A stretch of DNA of 64,000 nucleotides from Climacium dendroides. Lineage: Eukaryota > Streptophyta > Bryopsida > Hypnales > Climaciaceae. A model generated the notes under the pieces. The model did not search any database and was not told the DNA's origin. It was given only the letters and a program-made list of their open reading frames with translations. Location of the stretch: the NCBI GenBank assembly GCA_950106755.1, contig OX467090.1, forward strand, positions 14,631,489 to 14,695,488. The letters are read 5' to 3'. The position numbers and the translations under genes were made by a program. Below, one piece after another: positions 34,775 to 46,249 of this stretch (the first letter of the stretch is position 1; each line of letters opens with the position of its first letter).

Positions 34775-36987
34775 TCAATACCAATTTTTGTTTTGATTTG
34801 TTAATTTGATTGTAGAAGTGTAAATAGGGATGTTAATTTGTCATGTTTCCATTAAGAGGCTTAAAAGAAATGTAGATACACTTCCAGAGTTGAATTGGTG
34901 AGATTTCTTAGATATGGAAGAGGCAAATTAACAAGATATGAAAAGAGTCAAATTGACCAACGCAACTTTTAAGTAAAAAGTTATCTTCACGGTTTTGGAA
35001 CTATAAGTTCAAACTAAGGTTTATTTTCTTTTTCTTTAGTTCATACCAAGTTGAATGACTCACTGTACTCTTGTGCTCTTTGTGTGTAAAATTCTCAAGC
35101 ATTAAATTTGCAAATTGTCTACTTGCACTGGTTGTGTGTGTTGCGAGTGTCTAATTGGCTGAAGGATTCGGCCTGTGACGTGAAGTTTGGTCAAGTTGTT
35201 TGGGAGCAACTGGGTGAGTTGCGGACCATTTGACGCCTGTAATGTACTTGCATGTCTAATTGTTGCCGGTCTCTTGCACAAGTGTGTGCTTGAAGCAAAA
35301 GGCTAGTTGACTGAGCCCTATACTGTGAGTAGTGCTCGGGGTTGTGACTGAATAGTGTCAAATTGGCTGTGTACTTTTGCTTGCAAGTGTAGATCGAGTA
35401 TGTTGTCACTTTGTTCGTGTGCTACAGGGTGAGAAGTTGCGTGTGGAATTTTGTCAACTGGAAGTGTCAAAGTAACTAAGTTACAGTCTAGTTGATCAGA
35501 GTGGAAGCTGTGCTTGTATACTTGGCTATTGTCCAACCATTGTACCTGTGCATGTTTGAGAGTACCGACTAGATGAGTATGTACCTGAGAGTGTGATCGT
35601 GCCTGTGGGTATTGGCAATTTGACTGTGTGTTACGGTCTAAGATTAGTGAGTGGAATTTCGGCAAGCCGGAAGTGGAGAATTAAAGTTATTCCATATGCT
35701 TGTCAGTCAAGTTTCTGTGCAGGCTAATTGAACTCTTGGTGTAAGTTACAGTGAGTGTAATTTACGTCAAATTGGAATTGTGAGGAGCATCAGTGATGAC
35801 CATGTAGAACGGCCAAATGGGGAGTTCCTCATTATTGAGTCTTCCAGAATGTGGGGTCAATTCGACTATGAAGATTGATAGATTAAAATCGCAGAGTTTA
35901 TGTTTGAAATAATTTGAGATTGCATTGGACTCGAGAAAGGGCGGTGAGGAAGTGTGAGGTTCAACTGCTTGCCAAATTGCCTGTGAGTCAAGTTGTGTTA
36001 ATTGTGTAATTCCATTGCCGAAAGTGAGAATTGTTATATAATTCGCACGAAGTGAATACGTGACCATGTGGAGCCGATGGTGGTCAAATCATCGATGCTG
36101 CATCGCTCCTTGTAACAGCTAAGTGATCTAATTGCCTCTGAGGTTATCTGGTGCGGAAGTTTACTTATAAAAAAATCTGTGAGATCTAAATTACGGAAAC
36201 CAGTTGTATGTTGGAATTGTGGCCAAGTACCATAGGAAGGTGCAAACCATGAAGTGGTCAAATTACAGTTCAACCGATTCGACTTAACACTTTAGTTTCA
36301 GCAACTTGATCGAAGTCCTGTCATCTTACTAATTGAGAATAATTAAAACATTAGTGTGAAAATAATTGACTAGGCTACTTGTGGTTCAAACAAGTTATCT
36401 TAATTGAAAATAAGTTTTATAAATAATTCAATTAAGTATGTAAGTTTTTAATATTGCCGAATTAAACTTAGTATACAATTGGTTAAATAAGTCTTTTGTT
36501 TGTAGAATAAATTGTGTCAAATCTCTCATGCGAAATCTATAGTAGTTAAGATTTGCCATTGTCATTACAAACCAAGTTCAATTGCCCAGCTAATAGTATT
36601 AATCAAGTCAACAGTGTAGTTGAAGGTTGGTAGCAAGTCAATTGGATCACGGTGACTAGACCATGGCATGGTCTTAGGTGTAGTAGCCTATGTCTTTGGG
36701 TAGTGTTGATTAGAGTGCCTATTTAACCAAACAAGCAAATCAAAGTAAAGATAAAATTGCCCACTAGAAAAGCTAAAGTTAACTCTCAAGTACATTTGAT
36801 GAATAGTAATTCGTACTACAAGACAAAAAATGAATAGTGACTTGTTCAATATGACAACCATGGTTTCTTTCTTTAAAATCAATCACCAAAATACACAAAT
36901 AAGTATCCAAATTACAAATCAAGTGACCTTGGTCACACAAATGTTAGACTTATTGACCTTTCCTTAGGATTTACCCCCTTATACTAG
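34775..36987. other. Insertion sequence of unknown class, left of the pogo-like element
   Basis: Copy B is continuous across this point (near 55494), so 34775-40717 was inserted into copy A or lost from copy B. Its first 2.2 kb is G/T-rich on the plus strand. Its complement has the same C/A-rich, CAATT/CCAACTTG style as 12400-13680 and 22300-23400. No intact frame, LTR pair or terminal repeat was recognised, so I cannot name the element. Confidence 0.4.
36783..36873 (-). repeat. Left arm of a long inverted repeat around the pogo-like element
   Basis: Read on the minus strand it matches 40906-40992 with few mismatches. Shared runs are CCATGGTTGTCATA, TTACTATTCATCAAATGTAC and CACTATTCATT. Copy B lacks this motif at the corresponding site. 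It could be the terminus of another element family. Confidence 0.65.
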
Positions 36988-37716
36988 TACCGTACATTGG
37001 GGTCAGGTTCATAAGACCCCATACAAAATGTTTTCTTTTTGGCCAAATATCCACTTCGTTATCCACTTTTAGAATATATAGATTTTCGTATGACTTTATT
37101 TTGAATTATTCGTGGACTGTAGTACAAGGCACTATAGCTTAACTACACTACACTGCCACTAGTTCAACTTTTCCTAAATTTTGTGGGACCACAAGTGGGG
37201 CTTCCACACTTTGAGGTGGCTTTAGTCAACTTTAATTGCAATATTCTCGGTGGCTTTATTACAATCGACAATTAGGCTTCGGCTTCGGCACTACGACTTT
37301 GGCACTACACAGCTTCAACGTTCTTCGTCGAATAGTAAGAAGCTTTGGTTTCAGCGTTGCTCATCAAAAAAATTAGTCAATTTGCATTGTATTGTGTCAT
37401 CTATGGAGTTTGTTCTCTCTTTATTTCTCAATGGAAGTTATTGAGATTTGTAGTTGTGTACATTGTGTAGAAGATTATTGTTCTTGTGACTTGAAATTAG
37501 CAGGAGCTTTGTCACTTGTAGATGCTATGAGAGAGAAGACAAAGAAATGTAGATGTAGATCCAAGAAGCGATTGTTGCCAATTTCATTTTGCAAGAAAAT
37601 AAAAAGAGAGCAATATGGAGGAGGAGTGTGTAGAAGAAAATTGATAGTTGCAGTAGACTTCAAATTCATTCTTGTTAGGTTTAGAGTTCTAGATTTTGCA
37701 TTTTTTCACTATGGCT

Positions 37717-40407
37717 AGCATGCAGGTTCTTCTAAGGTTTACAAGACCAATTAGTCGTGAAGAACGTGAAGCAGAATTGAAAAAGCTCTCTGCTGTTGTT
37801 TCTCAACAACTATCAAAGAGTCACGCATCTACAGATGGAGTTGCAAAGAGGCGAATTGGGAGGCCTTGAAAGACAGTGCCCAACATGAGTGAACAAGTGT
37901 CCAATGACTCCACCAACAATGCAAGTGTGAAGAGACGACGTGGGAGGCCTTATAAGTTAGAGAAGACTATTTAGCATCCTTTGGCCTTCAACAAGTTGGG
38001 AGGCCTCGTGAATCGCCACAGATGACTCTAATCACTCCTTCAACGTCTTCACAGTCACCAATGGTATCACAGGTAGTGCAAAAGAAAAAAAGAGGATGAT
38101 ATGAAAATTGGTTCACCTCAGACAAATGGCCACTAATTGCAGCAGATGTAAAGCAATACAAAAGCATTTCGAGAGCATTACACTACTTGAAGATAGCTCA
38201 TAGGTATGTTTCAAAATATTGTTGTTCAGTTTTAATTTTCTAGATCATAATTTTTTGTTGTTGAAACAAACAAGGCAGATTAAAATCTGACTTGTCCATT
38301 TCAACCTTGAATCATCTCTGACTTGTCCATTTCAACCTTGAATCATCTTTGACTTATCCATTTCAGCCTTCCATGGCATGACTGGACAAAGTGAAATATA
38401 TGATGTCCTGTATACCATGTTCATAACTCATTTTGAAGGTAGGGTGGGGTTTTTTTATCATTGTTAGGCAATTAGCAGAAGCTGCAATATATGTGTTAAT
38501 AAACTCAGTGGAATGATTAAAGAAGAGCTTGCCTTGAACAATGTGATGTCATGGCACAATACTTGACTTACTAATTTTTCTTTTTCAAAACAGATGAAAT
38601 GGAATTTCATTGCTTGGGAAAGATTGACTCACTAAGTTAAATCCCCTCAACAAACATGCTGCACCTTATTAATTTTATACATGGAACATGCTTGTTGGGG
38701 AATAAGTATTGAATTGCAGTGGTTGTTGAATGTTTTAGTGGCCCCTACTTCCTTATCACTATAATTTCAGCAAATGGATGTAGAGAGCAAATTTTCTAGA
38801 AACCTCTGTAAGTAGTGAATTCAATTTCTAAATGAATGGTACATCTTATGAATTAGAATAAAAGTATAGAAAATAAACCTGAACTTTGCACATAATCTTA
38901 TTTTTTTAACACAGAGAATTTTTTTATGTATAGGAATCCTGGATCAAGTGCTGGATTGTTTGATGGACTTGCCCAAAGTACCATGACTGGTTGGTTTACT
39001 AAGGAGGGAGCTTTGAAGCCAAAAATTTTGCCCTATATTCAAAGGCATAGTAGCTTTGTACCCTCCTCTCAACATGAGTCTCCTCTTTCCTCAAGGCCTG
39101 ACATATTAAAAGAGATATGTGACATGCTTATTGCCATGAGAGATGCAGGACAATCATTAAGTGCAAGAATTGTACAACCTATAATCTTGGGAGTGTTATC
39201 TTCTTGTGCACCTGAGCTACTTGGAAAATTTACAGTGAGTATGGAATGGACACGAAATTTTTTGAAGCATCATTTGAAGTGGAGCTATAGACGTGCAACC
39301 ATAGCATGTGGAAACTTCCTTTAGATTGGGAGGATCAAGGAAGATTGATGGCTCTCAGAGTAGCTTATCTTGTAAAAGCTTATGATATTCCACCAGCTTT
39401 GGTGGTAAATACGGATCAAATTGGTAAATGTCATCTCTTGTATTATTTACTTACAGTGATGTCTATTTTGTGCTTTCTGTTAATTTTTTTTGTATATCAT
39501 GAGCTAAATTTGTGAATGTTGTCTAGGTATTCATCTTGTACCAATGGCCAGAGAAAGGACTTGGGAGAGAAAAGGATCTAAGGACATTAGAGTTATTGGC
39601 ATGGAGGATAAACGTCAAGTCACGGCATGTGTTTCTTCAGCAGCAAATGGGGCTTTATTGCCAATGCAAATTATCTTCACAGGTAAAACAGTGAGATGTT
39701 TGACAAAGACTCATTTGGCAAAACTTTGCTTAAGTTCTAGTTTTCAGTTTACAATGACTAAAATCATTGGTCAAATTTCAACACTTACCAATAGTTTGTT
39801 CGTGACATTCTTCATCCATATTTTGAAGATGTGAAGCAAAAGCTGCAGCTACCTGAGAAGCAAAAAATGATATGGCTTATTGATTGTTAGTCAGTTCACA
39901 AGTCAAAACAATTTTTAGATTGGATGAAGATACAATATCCTTTCATCAGCATTCTATTTATTCCTGCAAATTGCACATCAAAGCTTCAACCTGCTGATGT
40001 GATTTTGCAAAGGCCCCTTAAATGTGGCTTCACCTATGCATTTCAAACAATGGTCCGCTTCTTGTATCCAAGAACAAATAGAAAGTAGGACTAATCACAT
40101 TGAGCTTGATTTGAGTATTGGAACATTGCGAGAAAAATTATGCATTTCATTGTTTGAAGCTTGGAAAACAATTGGATTGCAAACTGCCATCATTATTAAG
40201 GGATGGCAAAAATGTGGACTACTTAGAGCATTTGAGAGAGATTTTCAAGTACAAGCTATGGAAGCAAATACCTCAAGCTTATTGTTTGGTGTAGGGTCAA
40301 ATGTAGATGATGAGTGTGAGAAAGAGATTGATTTGGATGACCAAGATTTAGAGGAATTGTTTGAAGACTCTCATATTTTGGATTTGATGGCCAATTTATC
40401 AACATGA
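37717..40407 (+). pseudogene. pogo-like (DDE_1, CENP-B-related) transposase, intron-containing, decayed
   Basis: The first exon (to 38213) carries basic AT-hook-like motifs (KRRIGRP, KRRRGRPYK, KLGRPRE). A candidate GT-AG intron at 38214-38933 joins IAHR to NPGSSAGLFDG. A second, 103-bp intron at 39424-39526 lies just after the first catalytic Asp (VVNTDQI, codon 39414). Exon 3 has ERKGSKDIRVIG, then LPMQIIFTGKT. The second Asp is in WLIDC (codon 39882), followed by an in-frame TAG where Trp is expected. The third is in LQPADV (codon 39996) after IPANCTSKLQ. Other stops at 37867 and 38098 and frameshifts near 39305 and 39750 kill the gene. DDE_1 transposases cut and paste their element at TA. 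The start codon cannot be fixed because of a frame change near 37740. Confidence 0.82.
38288..38370 (+). repeat. Short tandem repeat inside transposase intron 1
   Basis: Three adjacent, slightly diverged units of about 31 bp with GACTTGTCCATTTCAACCTT, the third carrying GACTTATCCATTTCAGCCTT. No function is suggested. Confidence 0.7.
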
Positions 40408-40905
40408 ATGCAATGCTATACACTATAGTTGTATAGTTGTATACCATGCCATTCAATTATGTATTCCATGAAATCTTTTACATTTATAAAGCAATCACCT
40501 TTGTATGTATATTATTTTTTAATTTTTAATTTTTCATCATTTTTTTCAGATTTCATATTATTTTCATTAATATTTTCTACAATGTTCGTATACACCATGT
40601 TATAATTTCTGAAAATTTCATTTCATGCCCTATTTATTTCTATTTTGATTTATTTTTTAACGAATCTAACCCGAGCGTAGGATAGTCCCTGGATTTTGGT
40701 AAGTAGACAAATTCTACATTACAATAACACTTCATAATCCATTGCATGAGCCAACTCTTAACGAGATTTCTTGTCAATGTAAGTTTGAATGTATAGAAAA
40801 CTTATTTATTGTCTCTAAGAAATAATAAAAAATAGTTTGAATATGTAGAAAGCTTTTGTAAAATATTGTAAAATTTTGAAATGTTAAAAGTAAAAGTAAA
40901 TTGTC

Positions 40906-40992
40906 GGGACCCATGGTTGTCATACTGGACAAATTACTATTCATTTCTTGTCATGTAGGATGAGTTACTATTCATCAAATGTACCTGAATAA
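40906..40992 (+). repeat. Right arm of the long inverted repeat
   Basis: Inverted partner of 36783-36873. The two arms enclose the pogo-like element, with about 4.2 kb between their outer ends. Confidence 0.65.
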
Positions 40993-41020
40993 TGATATTC
41001 TAAATGATCTAATAGGGTTT

Positions 41021-42682
41021 TTGAAATGACTTGCCTATTGAATGTTGAAAATTACATATTATACCATAACTTTTTAACCAAGCAGCCAAAAGTTATAAAA
41101 ACTGTTGGACCTTAAAGCTACTTCTTGAGTACATATTGTGTGAAAATTTCAATTCAAAAAAATAAAAATTCCATTCATAGAGAGCTGCCCAAAATCGCTA
41201 TGTTGCCAAAAAATGTTGTTTGGTCCTTTAGGGGTTAATTAATAGGAACTTCAAAAATGAATTGCACCATTCTACCTAAACACTTTAGAATCTTTACAAA
41301 AAGAGATATGAATGCCAAACTTTTTGTAAAACACAAGAGCAATGCCTCCTTGTTCCTTGGGAGGTAAGAATTGAACACCAACATAGGCAAGTCGAAGAAA
41401 GTGTGACCTCAATGGATTACACCATCCAACCATTGTCCATAGGCCCTAGTGGGCATAGATTGGTTGTAGTAATTGTGATGTGTAGTAGGAGACCTCCCGT
41501 TACATTAAGCATGTAGATAGCCGATTGATGGTACAATCACACTTGGCCTTAAAAAAGATCCATTGCTAAAACAATAATAGTGGAGGAATAAAAATAGAGT
41601 CCTCATTTTTTGGATCAAGATTTTGTTGAACCAACTGATAAATTATGGGCAAAGAATGTTGATGATAGAAAATGTTGTTGTTCACATATGGTTTTTGTTT
41701 TTAATTTCGTCCTCACTAAACGGTCACATTTGAAAGGACATGTTGAAGTAATTGGATGTTGGCCCCCCATGCACTCGTCTCTGTTGTACAATTAAAAATC
41801 ACTATTCAACTTTCACCTATGCTATTGCTTTCTTTACTTGCTTCTTGTAATTGTGTTCATGAATTTAATGAGCTTTTTGAATTTTAAAAGTTGTATTGCG
41901 TGCTTGATTTGAACACCATGAAGCGTAGGTTGTGTTCCTTGGAATGACAACGAATTGATGGTGTGCATCTTCCCTTTCATCCTACTTAGTAGTAGAAGTG
42001 TACTTGGTGGGGCGTAATGGTTGTCAAATGCATAGCAATTCTCAAACCTTAACCAGTTTCAATCAATCCTATACCTACAACAAAGTTAATATTGTGTCTT
42101 TAGTCTGATCCGAGTTCTGATCAATTCTTTTTGGCCTCTTCCATTGAAAGTCTGCTAAGTAGTTGAAGAAGAAGAATTGTGCATTGCAGCAACATAAATT
42201 TGTAGTGTATGAGAATTGACCTTGCATGTCATTCATTTCTATGTCTATACTTTTGGTCAACTGTTAGGTGCCATTCTTTACTAATTGTCCCTCTCGAGTC
42301 TCACTAACTAAAACTGGTCACAAATCTCTCAAATCTTTGTTTCCTCAAGTTTCAAGTCTTACATAAAAAGCATTATAAATACTATAATAGTTGGAATAGA
42401 GAACTCAAAGTCTCTCCTAAAAATTGCTCTTACTTTGTGCCACGTAGGTTTTAGATTTAGAAAAGAACACAAGTGTGAACAACCGTAGTTTTATTCTCCC
42501 TCAACCCGTCACTTATTTCACATTTAGCACCAAGTGCAAATGTACCCTGAATAGTATTTGGCACCATTATTATTTGATGTTATAATGCTTGGCACCGTAA
42601 CTGTTGCTTGGCACAATAACAAGGATATTGTGCCCTTCAATCAAGAGTATTTTGTAAAGAGAGCCAATTGAATAGTGTTTAA
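41021..42682. other. Spacer, no gene recognised
   Basis: Contains an isolated TTAA-type terminus (CCCCTAAAGGACC in complement, next to TTAA at 41235-41238). No partner end, tandem repeat or credible coding frame was found. Confidence 0.45.
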
Positions 42683-43313
42683 CCTCTAAATGCCCAAGGC
42701 CTTACTTGAGCTTCTATGAATTTGCTTTAAATTGAACAAAAAGTCAATTTTGATAAGTTGTATGAATTTTTTTTGAATTGTAACTGTACAAATTCAAACT
42801 AGACATGTTAAAGATCACATGGGAAAAAAAAACATAATAGTATCACTTATGGATTGAAAGATTATAATGTTTGATCATGAAGGTGTTAAAACTACAAAAG
42901 TGATTTGGGTTCTTTCAATCCTCTTTCTACATGCCAAATCTAAAAGTTGGTCACCAGAAAAATATGAAGATAAAGGCCCTAACATGCATAAAGCCAACTA
43001 ATTTATGCCTTCTCAAAATCTATTCTATAATTTTTTTAAATGAATTTTCCTCCAAGATTTAATGCATTTAGGCTCATTTCAAAGAGCCCTCAACACTAAG
43101 GAGAGTCAAGATTGCCATGGACACCCTTGCACAAAATCTTGAATAAAAAAAATATAATCAATCATTTTCAAAATTGGATTTGTGATGCTAAAATTAGACT
43201 TCAATAGTAATTTTTCAAAAATATAACTGACTAAGAATAACAACTTGGTTAGGTTTTCTTGAGCTTCAAAGTATTGTTTGACACCCAAATTTGATGCCTC
43301 GGGCATTCAGGAG
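42683..43313 (+). mobile_element. TTAA-flanked element, family C copy 1
   Basis: A 631-bp element between TTAA at 42679-42682 and TTAA at 43314-43317. The ends are CCTCTAAATGCCCAAGGC and (complement) CTCCTGAATGCCCGAGGC. It is homologous to the element starting at 63688. The interior shares the AACATTATAATCTTTCAATC motif (in complement) with family B, which suggests common ancestry. No transposase. Confidence 0.8.
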
Positions 43314-43317
43314 TTAA

Positions 43318-43694
43318 CAGAGCGCACGAAGTTGTACCTGCTTAGCAATTCACCTCTGCCTTAGGGCCTCCTTACATGTATCGGTGGGTGGGAGGAGCCA
43401 ACAGGGTCGAAATATACAAAGCACTTTTATGCTGCTTCTACAGTATGGAATACACCAGGATCCATAGAACTCTCTCTCCTACTTCCATGCTTACCGATCA
43501 TTGCGCAGGATGGAGACACCACCCTGGAACCATGATTTGTTTTTCACACTGTCAATTTGCCAGACGTCATGGGCAGGTGCAAACCAGCAAGAGGAGTTCT
43601 CCAGGCTTCCCCAAATTTCAGGGAACTGTTTCGACCGTCTTTCTCCTAGAATTTCACCCCTCCAGCCCAGCTTTCACATTCCTGTTTCTAACCT
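43318..43694 (+). other. GC-richer segment with an unrecognised 108-codon frame
   Basis: A frame at 43376-43702 is open for 108 codons in sequence richer in G and C than its neighbours. I do not recognise the product, and no promoter or splice pattern supports it. A captured or decayed exon is possible. Confidence 0.25.
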
Positions 43695-45111
43695 TAAGGT
43701 AAGACAGCCTATTGTGGTCAAATGACCCATTGTGGGTTTTTTTCAGGATGTGGGATGTGGGCAACAATGCATGTCTTACATGACAGCAATAGAGTGAACA
43801 CTGACCTCATTAGGAACTTCTGAGTTTTCACTGTGAAGTCCATTGTAAAAATTGACTTTTTTGGCCTTTTGTAATAGAAAATATTTTGACTGCATTAGGC
43901 AGTGAGATGAGCATTACAGATTCAGATTTTGTTGATCCTAACCCCTCACCGCCCAAGGGGACCAAAAGTGCCCTCACAGTCTAGCAGACAACTTCAAAGT
44001 GCTGTAACTTTTGCATCCAATGTCTAAATTCAATAAAACTTGTTGGGAAAGTTGTACATAATAGTCTGTTTTTTGTGGTAAAATTTTCAGATCTATCCAA
44101 GATGTAAATGAGTTTTTGAAAGCCATTCAAAGTTCGCAGGTTCAATTTGAGTTCACCACACTGTAATGAGATGGCTGCAACTTCGGGAGCTTGTATCTTT
44201 TTCATCAAATGTTAGTTTTCAATAAAATTTGTTGGGTTTTGTTCCCCATAAAGTCTACTTATTGTGATAAAATTTTCATGTCAATCCAAGTTGTTTTGAA
44301 TCCTTGAGAGCAATTCGAAGTTCAAAATCCAAACATTTCTGCACTACAGTGAACTTCGGCAGCTTATAACTTCTTCAGACAGGGTTTGTTTTCAATAATT
44401 TTTGTTGGAAAAGTTGTGCATACTAGTCTAGTTCTTGTGGTAAAAATTTCATATCAATCCAAGAAGTTATGATTGAATGAGAAGCATTTTAGTAGAGGTC
44501 GGTTCAGCCATAGATGTGTTTTTTTTGTTACTTTTTTCACTGTTTTTTGACATTTCAAAACAATTTTGCAAACGCAATGAGTCAATTGAATGATTTTTTT
44601 TTCCCACCAAAGTGTTTGTTTTTTGATTTTAAAACACTTTGTAATTTAAAGTTTTTCATTTGAGTAGGTTTAGAAATCGAATTTCACCTCCAAATGTGTT
44701 TTTAGGAAAATTTCAGCATCTTTTGTCAACACTAAAACATTATAATCTTTCAATCTATACAGTCAAATGACCCCAAATTTACTTTACACCATCTACAACA
44801 TGCACACTACAAGATTGTATGGTTGAGATTTTCATAACTTACTCACATTTAGACTTATAACAATCGAAAAGCAAGGTTGTTTTTGGACATGGTTAGGCCT
44901 TGGGCGGTGAGGGGTTAAGGTAGTCTACATACTCTTTTGGACTCAATGCTTCAGAAATTCTTAGCAAATTCATACTTTGTCAAAAAAATATCATTTCAAT
45001 TGCACTTGCTGTTTCTCACACTTGTACTAATGTGGGAAAAAATTTGAAAAATTTCAGCAACAAGATGATACCAAACACCTCATTCTGACCACAATGGGCT
45101 GGTTTACCTTA
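43695..45111. mobile_element. Terminal-repeat element hosting a TTAA element
   Basis: The left end TAAGGTAAGACAGCCTATTG and the right end in complement TAAGGTAAACCAGCCCATTG match over 26 bp with three mismatches. Without the TTAA element at 43942-44914 it is about 440 bp. The target duplication could not be resolved. The class is unknown. Confidence 0.6.
43942..44914 (+). mobile_element. TTAA-flanked element, family B copy 2
   Basis: A 973-bp element with a perfect 17-bp terminal repeat CCCCTCACCGCCCAAGG. The right flank is TTAA (44915-44918) and the left flank CTAA (43938-43941), presumably a mutated TTAA. It is homologous along its length to 4404-5366, including the repeated internal modules. 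Non-coding. Confidence 0.85.
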
Positions 45112-45224
45112 TGTAGTGAGGTTCCAATAATGCATGATCCGATTCTTCATACAATGATAATTATCCGTCAACAAGGCAATACTGTATTAAGTTAGTGATA
45201 CTGATTATTCTGATCAATCCTGAT

Positions 45225-46020
45225 TTCTGCATTGATACTGTACCGCACAGAAACTGTGCTGTAGCGACAATTTAGAATTCCCAGTCAAACATAAACTAAG
45301 GAAGTCTGCTCTAAAAGCGAGCGGCCTCTTCAAATCGCCCCTATATTTAAGGCTGAAATGGATAGTAGGTGGTCCTTAAATGGACCTCTCATGCCATTGA
45401 GAGAATCAAGAGAAAAGTGTTATTTATTGCAAGAGTTAATTGTTGTTCTTCATTTACTGAAATCATTTTAGAAGTTGCAAGTGGTCGGATTTTGGAAGAC
45501 CTAGGGTCACAAATAGGTGCCTACAATAAAAAAAAAATTTAATTCATAATTAATTCAAAAAATGATTCAAAAAATATGAAATCACTTGTGTGACATTCTG
45601 CATCCATTTTTTTTTCTCTAAAATATGATCCAAAAATATTTCTATTCATGAAAACCTTCAAAAAGGAGAACCAGTTGGTAAATGGTCTCTATTGCAAGAG
45701 TCAATTATTGTTCTTCATTTACTGAAATCATTTTAGAAGTTGCAAGTGGTTGGATTTTGGAAGACCTAGGGTCACAAATAGGTGCCTACAACAAAAAAAA
45801 TTTAATTCATAAGTAATTCAAAAAATGATTCAAAAAATTTGAAACCACTTGTGTGACATTCCGCATTCATATTTCTTCCTTTGAAAAATGATCCAAAAAT
45901 ATTTCTATTCATGAAAACCTTCAAAAAAAAGGGGAACCAACTGGTAAATGGTTGCTTTAAGGACATACTACTTTAAGTGACCGTAGCCTGAGGTCGGTCA
46001 CATTCACCACAGTTTTGGCA
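45225..46020 (+). repeat. Repeat with a 265-bp tandem duplication
   Basis: Two adjacent units start at 45429 and 45694. Each runs from GCAAGAGTTAATTGTTGTTC through GTCACAAATAGGTGCCTACA to AAATGGT. A single inverted copy with the same flanks lies at about 59940-60470. The surrounding sequence and the GTGGCGACTATC motif near 46190, often found near the 5' internal end of Ty3/gypsy elements, suggest LTR-related sequence. That assignment is weak. Confidence 0.6.
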
Positions 46021-46249
46021 ATTAATAATTATTTAAAATTTGAAAAATTGCAAGTTATATCCTAACCAAGAAGGCACCTTTCTCCGGAGATTTGATAATG
46101 TATCGCTCCAATCAAACTTTTTCAGTGAGAGAACCTACCTTATGATGAGTTGGAAATTGGCTCCCCCAAGATGGGTGCTTTCAACTAAAGTGGCGACTAT
46201 CTCAGGGGTCTTAGGGTTGTAAACCTCATTTTGATTACCTTGCTCTTTG

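Larger units (their letters stand above)
36990..40682 (+). mobile_element. pogo/Tigger-like DNA transposon, degenerate
   Basis: A 3693-bp element with imperfect terminal repeats (CCGTACATTGGGGTCAGG; right end in complement TCCTACGCTCGGGTTAG; about 14 of 21 match). TA lies on both sides (36988-36989 and 40683-40684), as for Tc1/mariner-pogo elements. It encodes a decayed DDE_1-type transposase. An internally deleted relative lies inside the nest at about 16675-17648 and confirms both termini. It sits within the larger insertion in duplication copy A. Confidence 0.8.
23851..41020 (+). repeat. Segmental duplication, copy A (with chitinase 1)
   Basis: Co-linear with copy B (about 49134-55780) from TTAAGGGGATCC through the chitinase promoter, coding region and 3' flank. 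Homology continues in blocks at about 27000-27150, 27940-28338, 33754-34050, 34180-34770 and 40718-41020. The blocks are separated here by the Copia element (28339-33753) and a roughly 6-kb insertion (34775-40717). Order and orientation are conserved, so this is a tandem segmental duplication that predates those insertions. Confidence 0.85.

Noticed and set aside
36988..40684. Assigning the pogo-like element to the TTAA family because a TTAA lies at 37139
   Set aside because: That TTAA is internal and is the empty site for a family A element. The pogo termini are flanked by TA.
45429..45958. CRISPR-like array
   Set aside because: Only two long adjacent units in plant nuclear DNA, with no short regular repeats and spacers. 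No CRISPR array or rRNA gene is present in the window.
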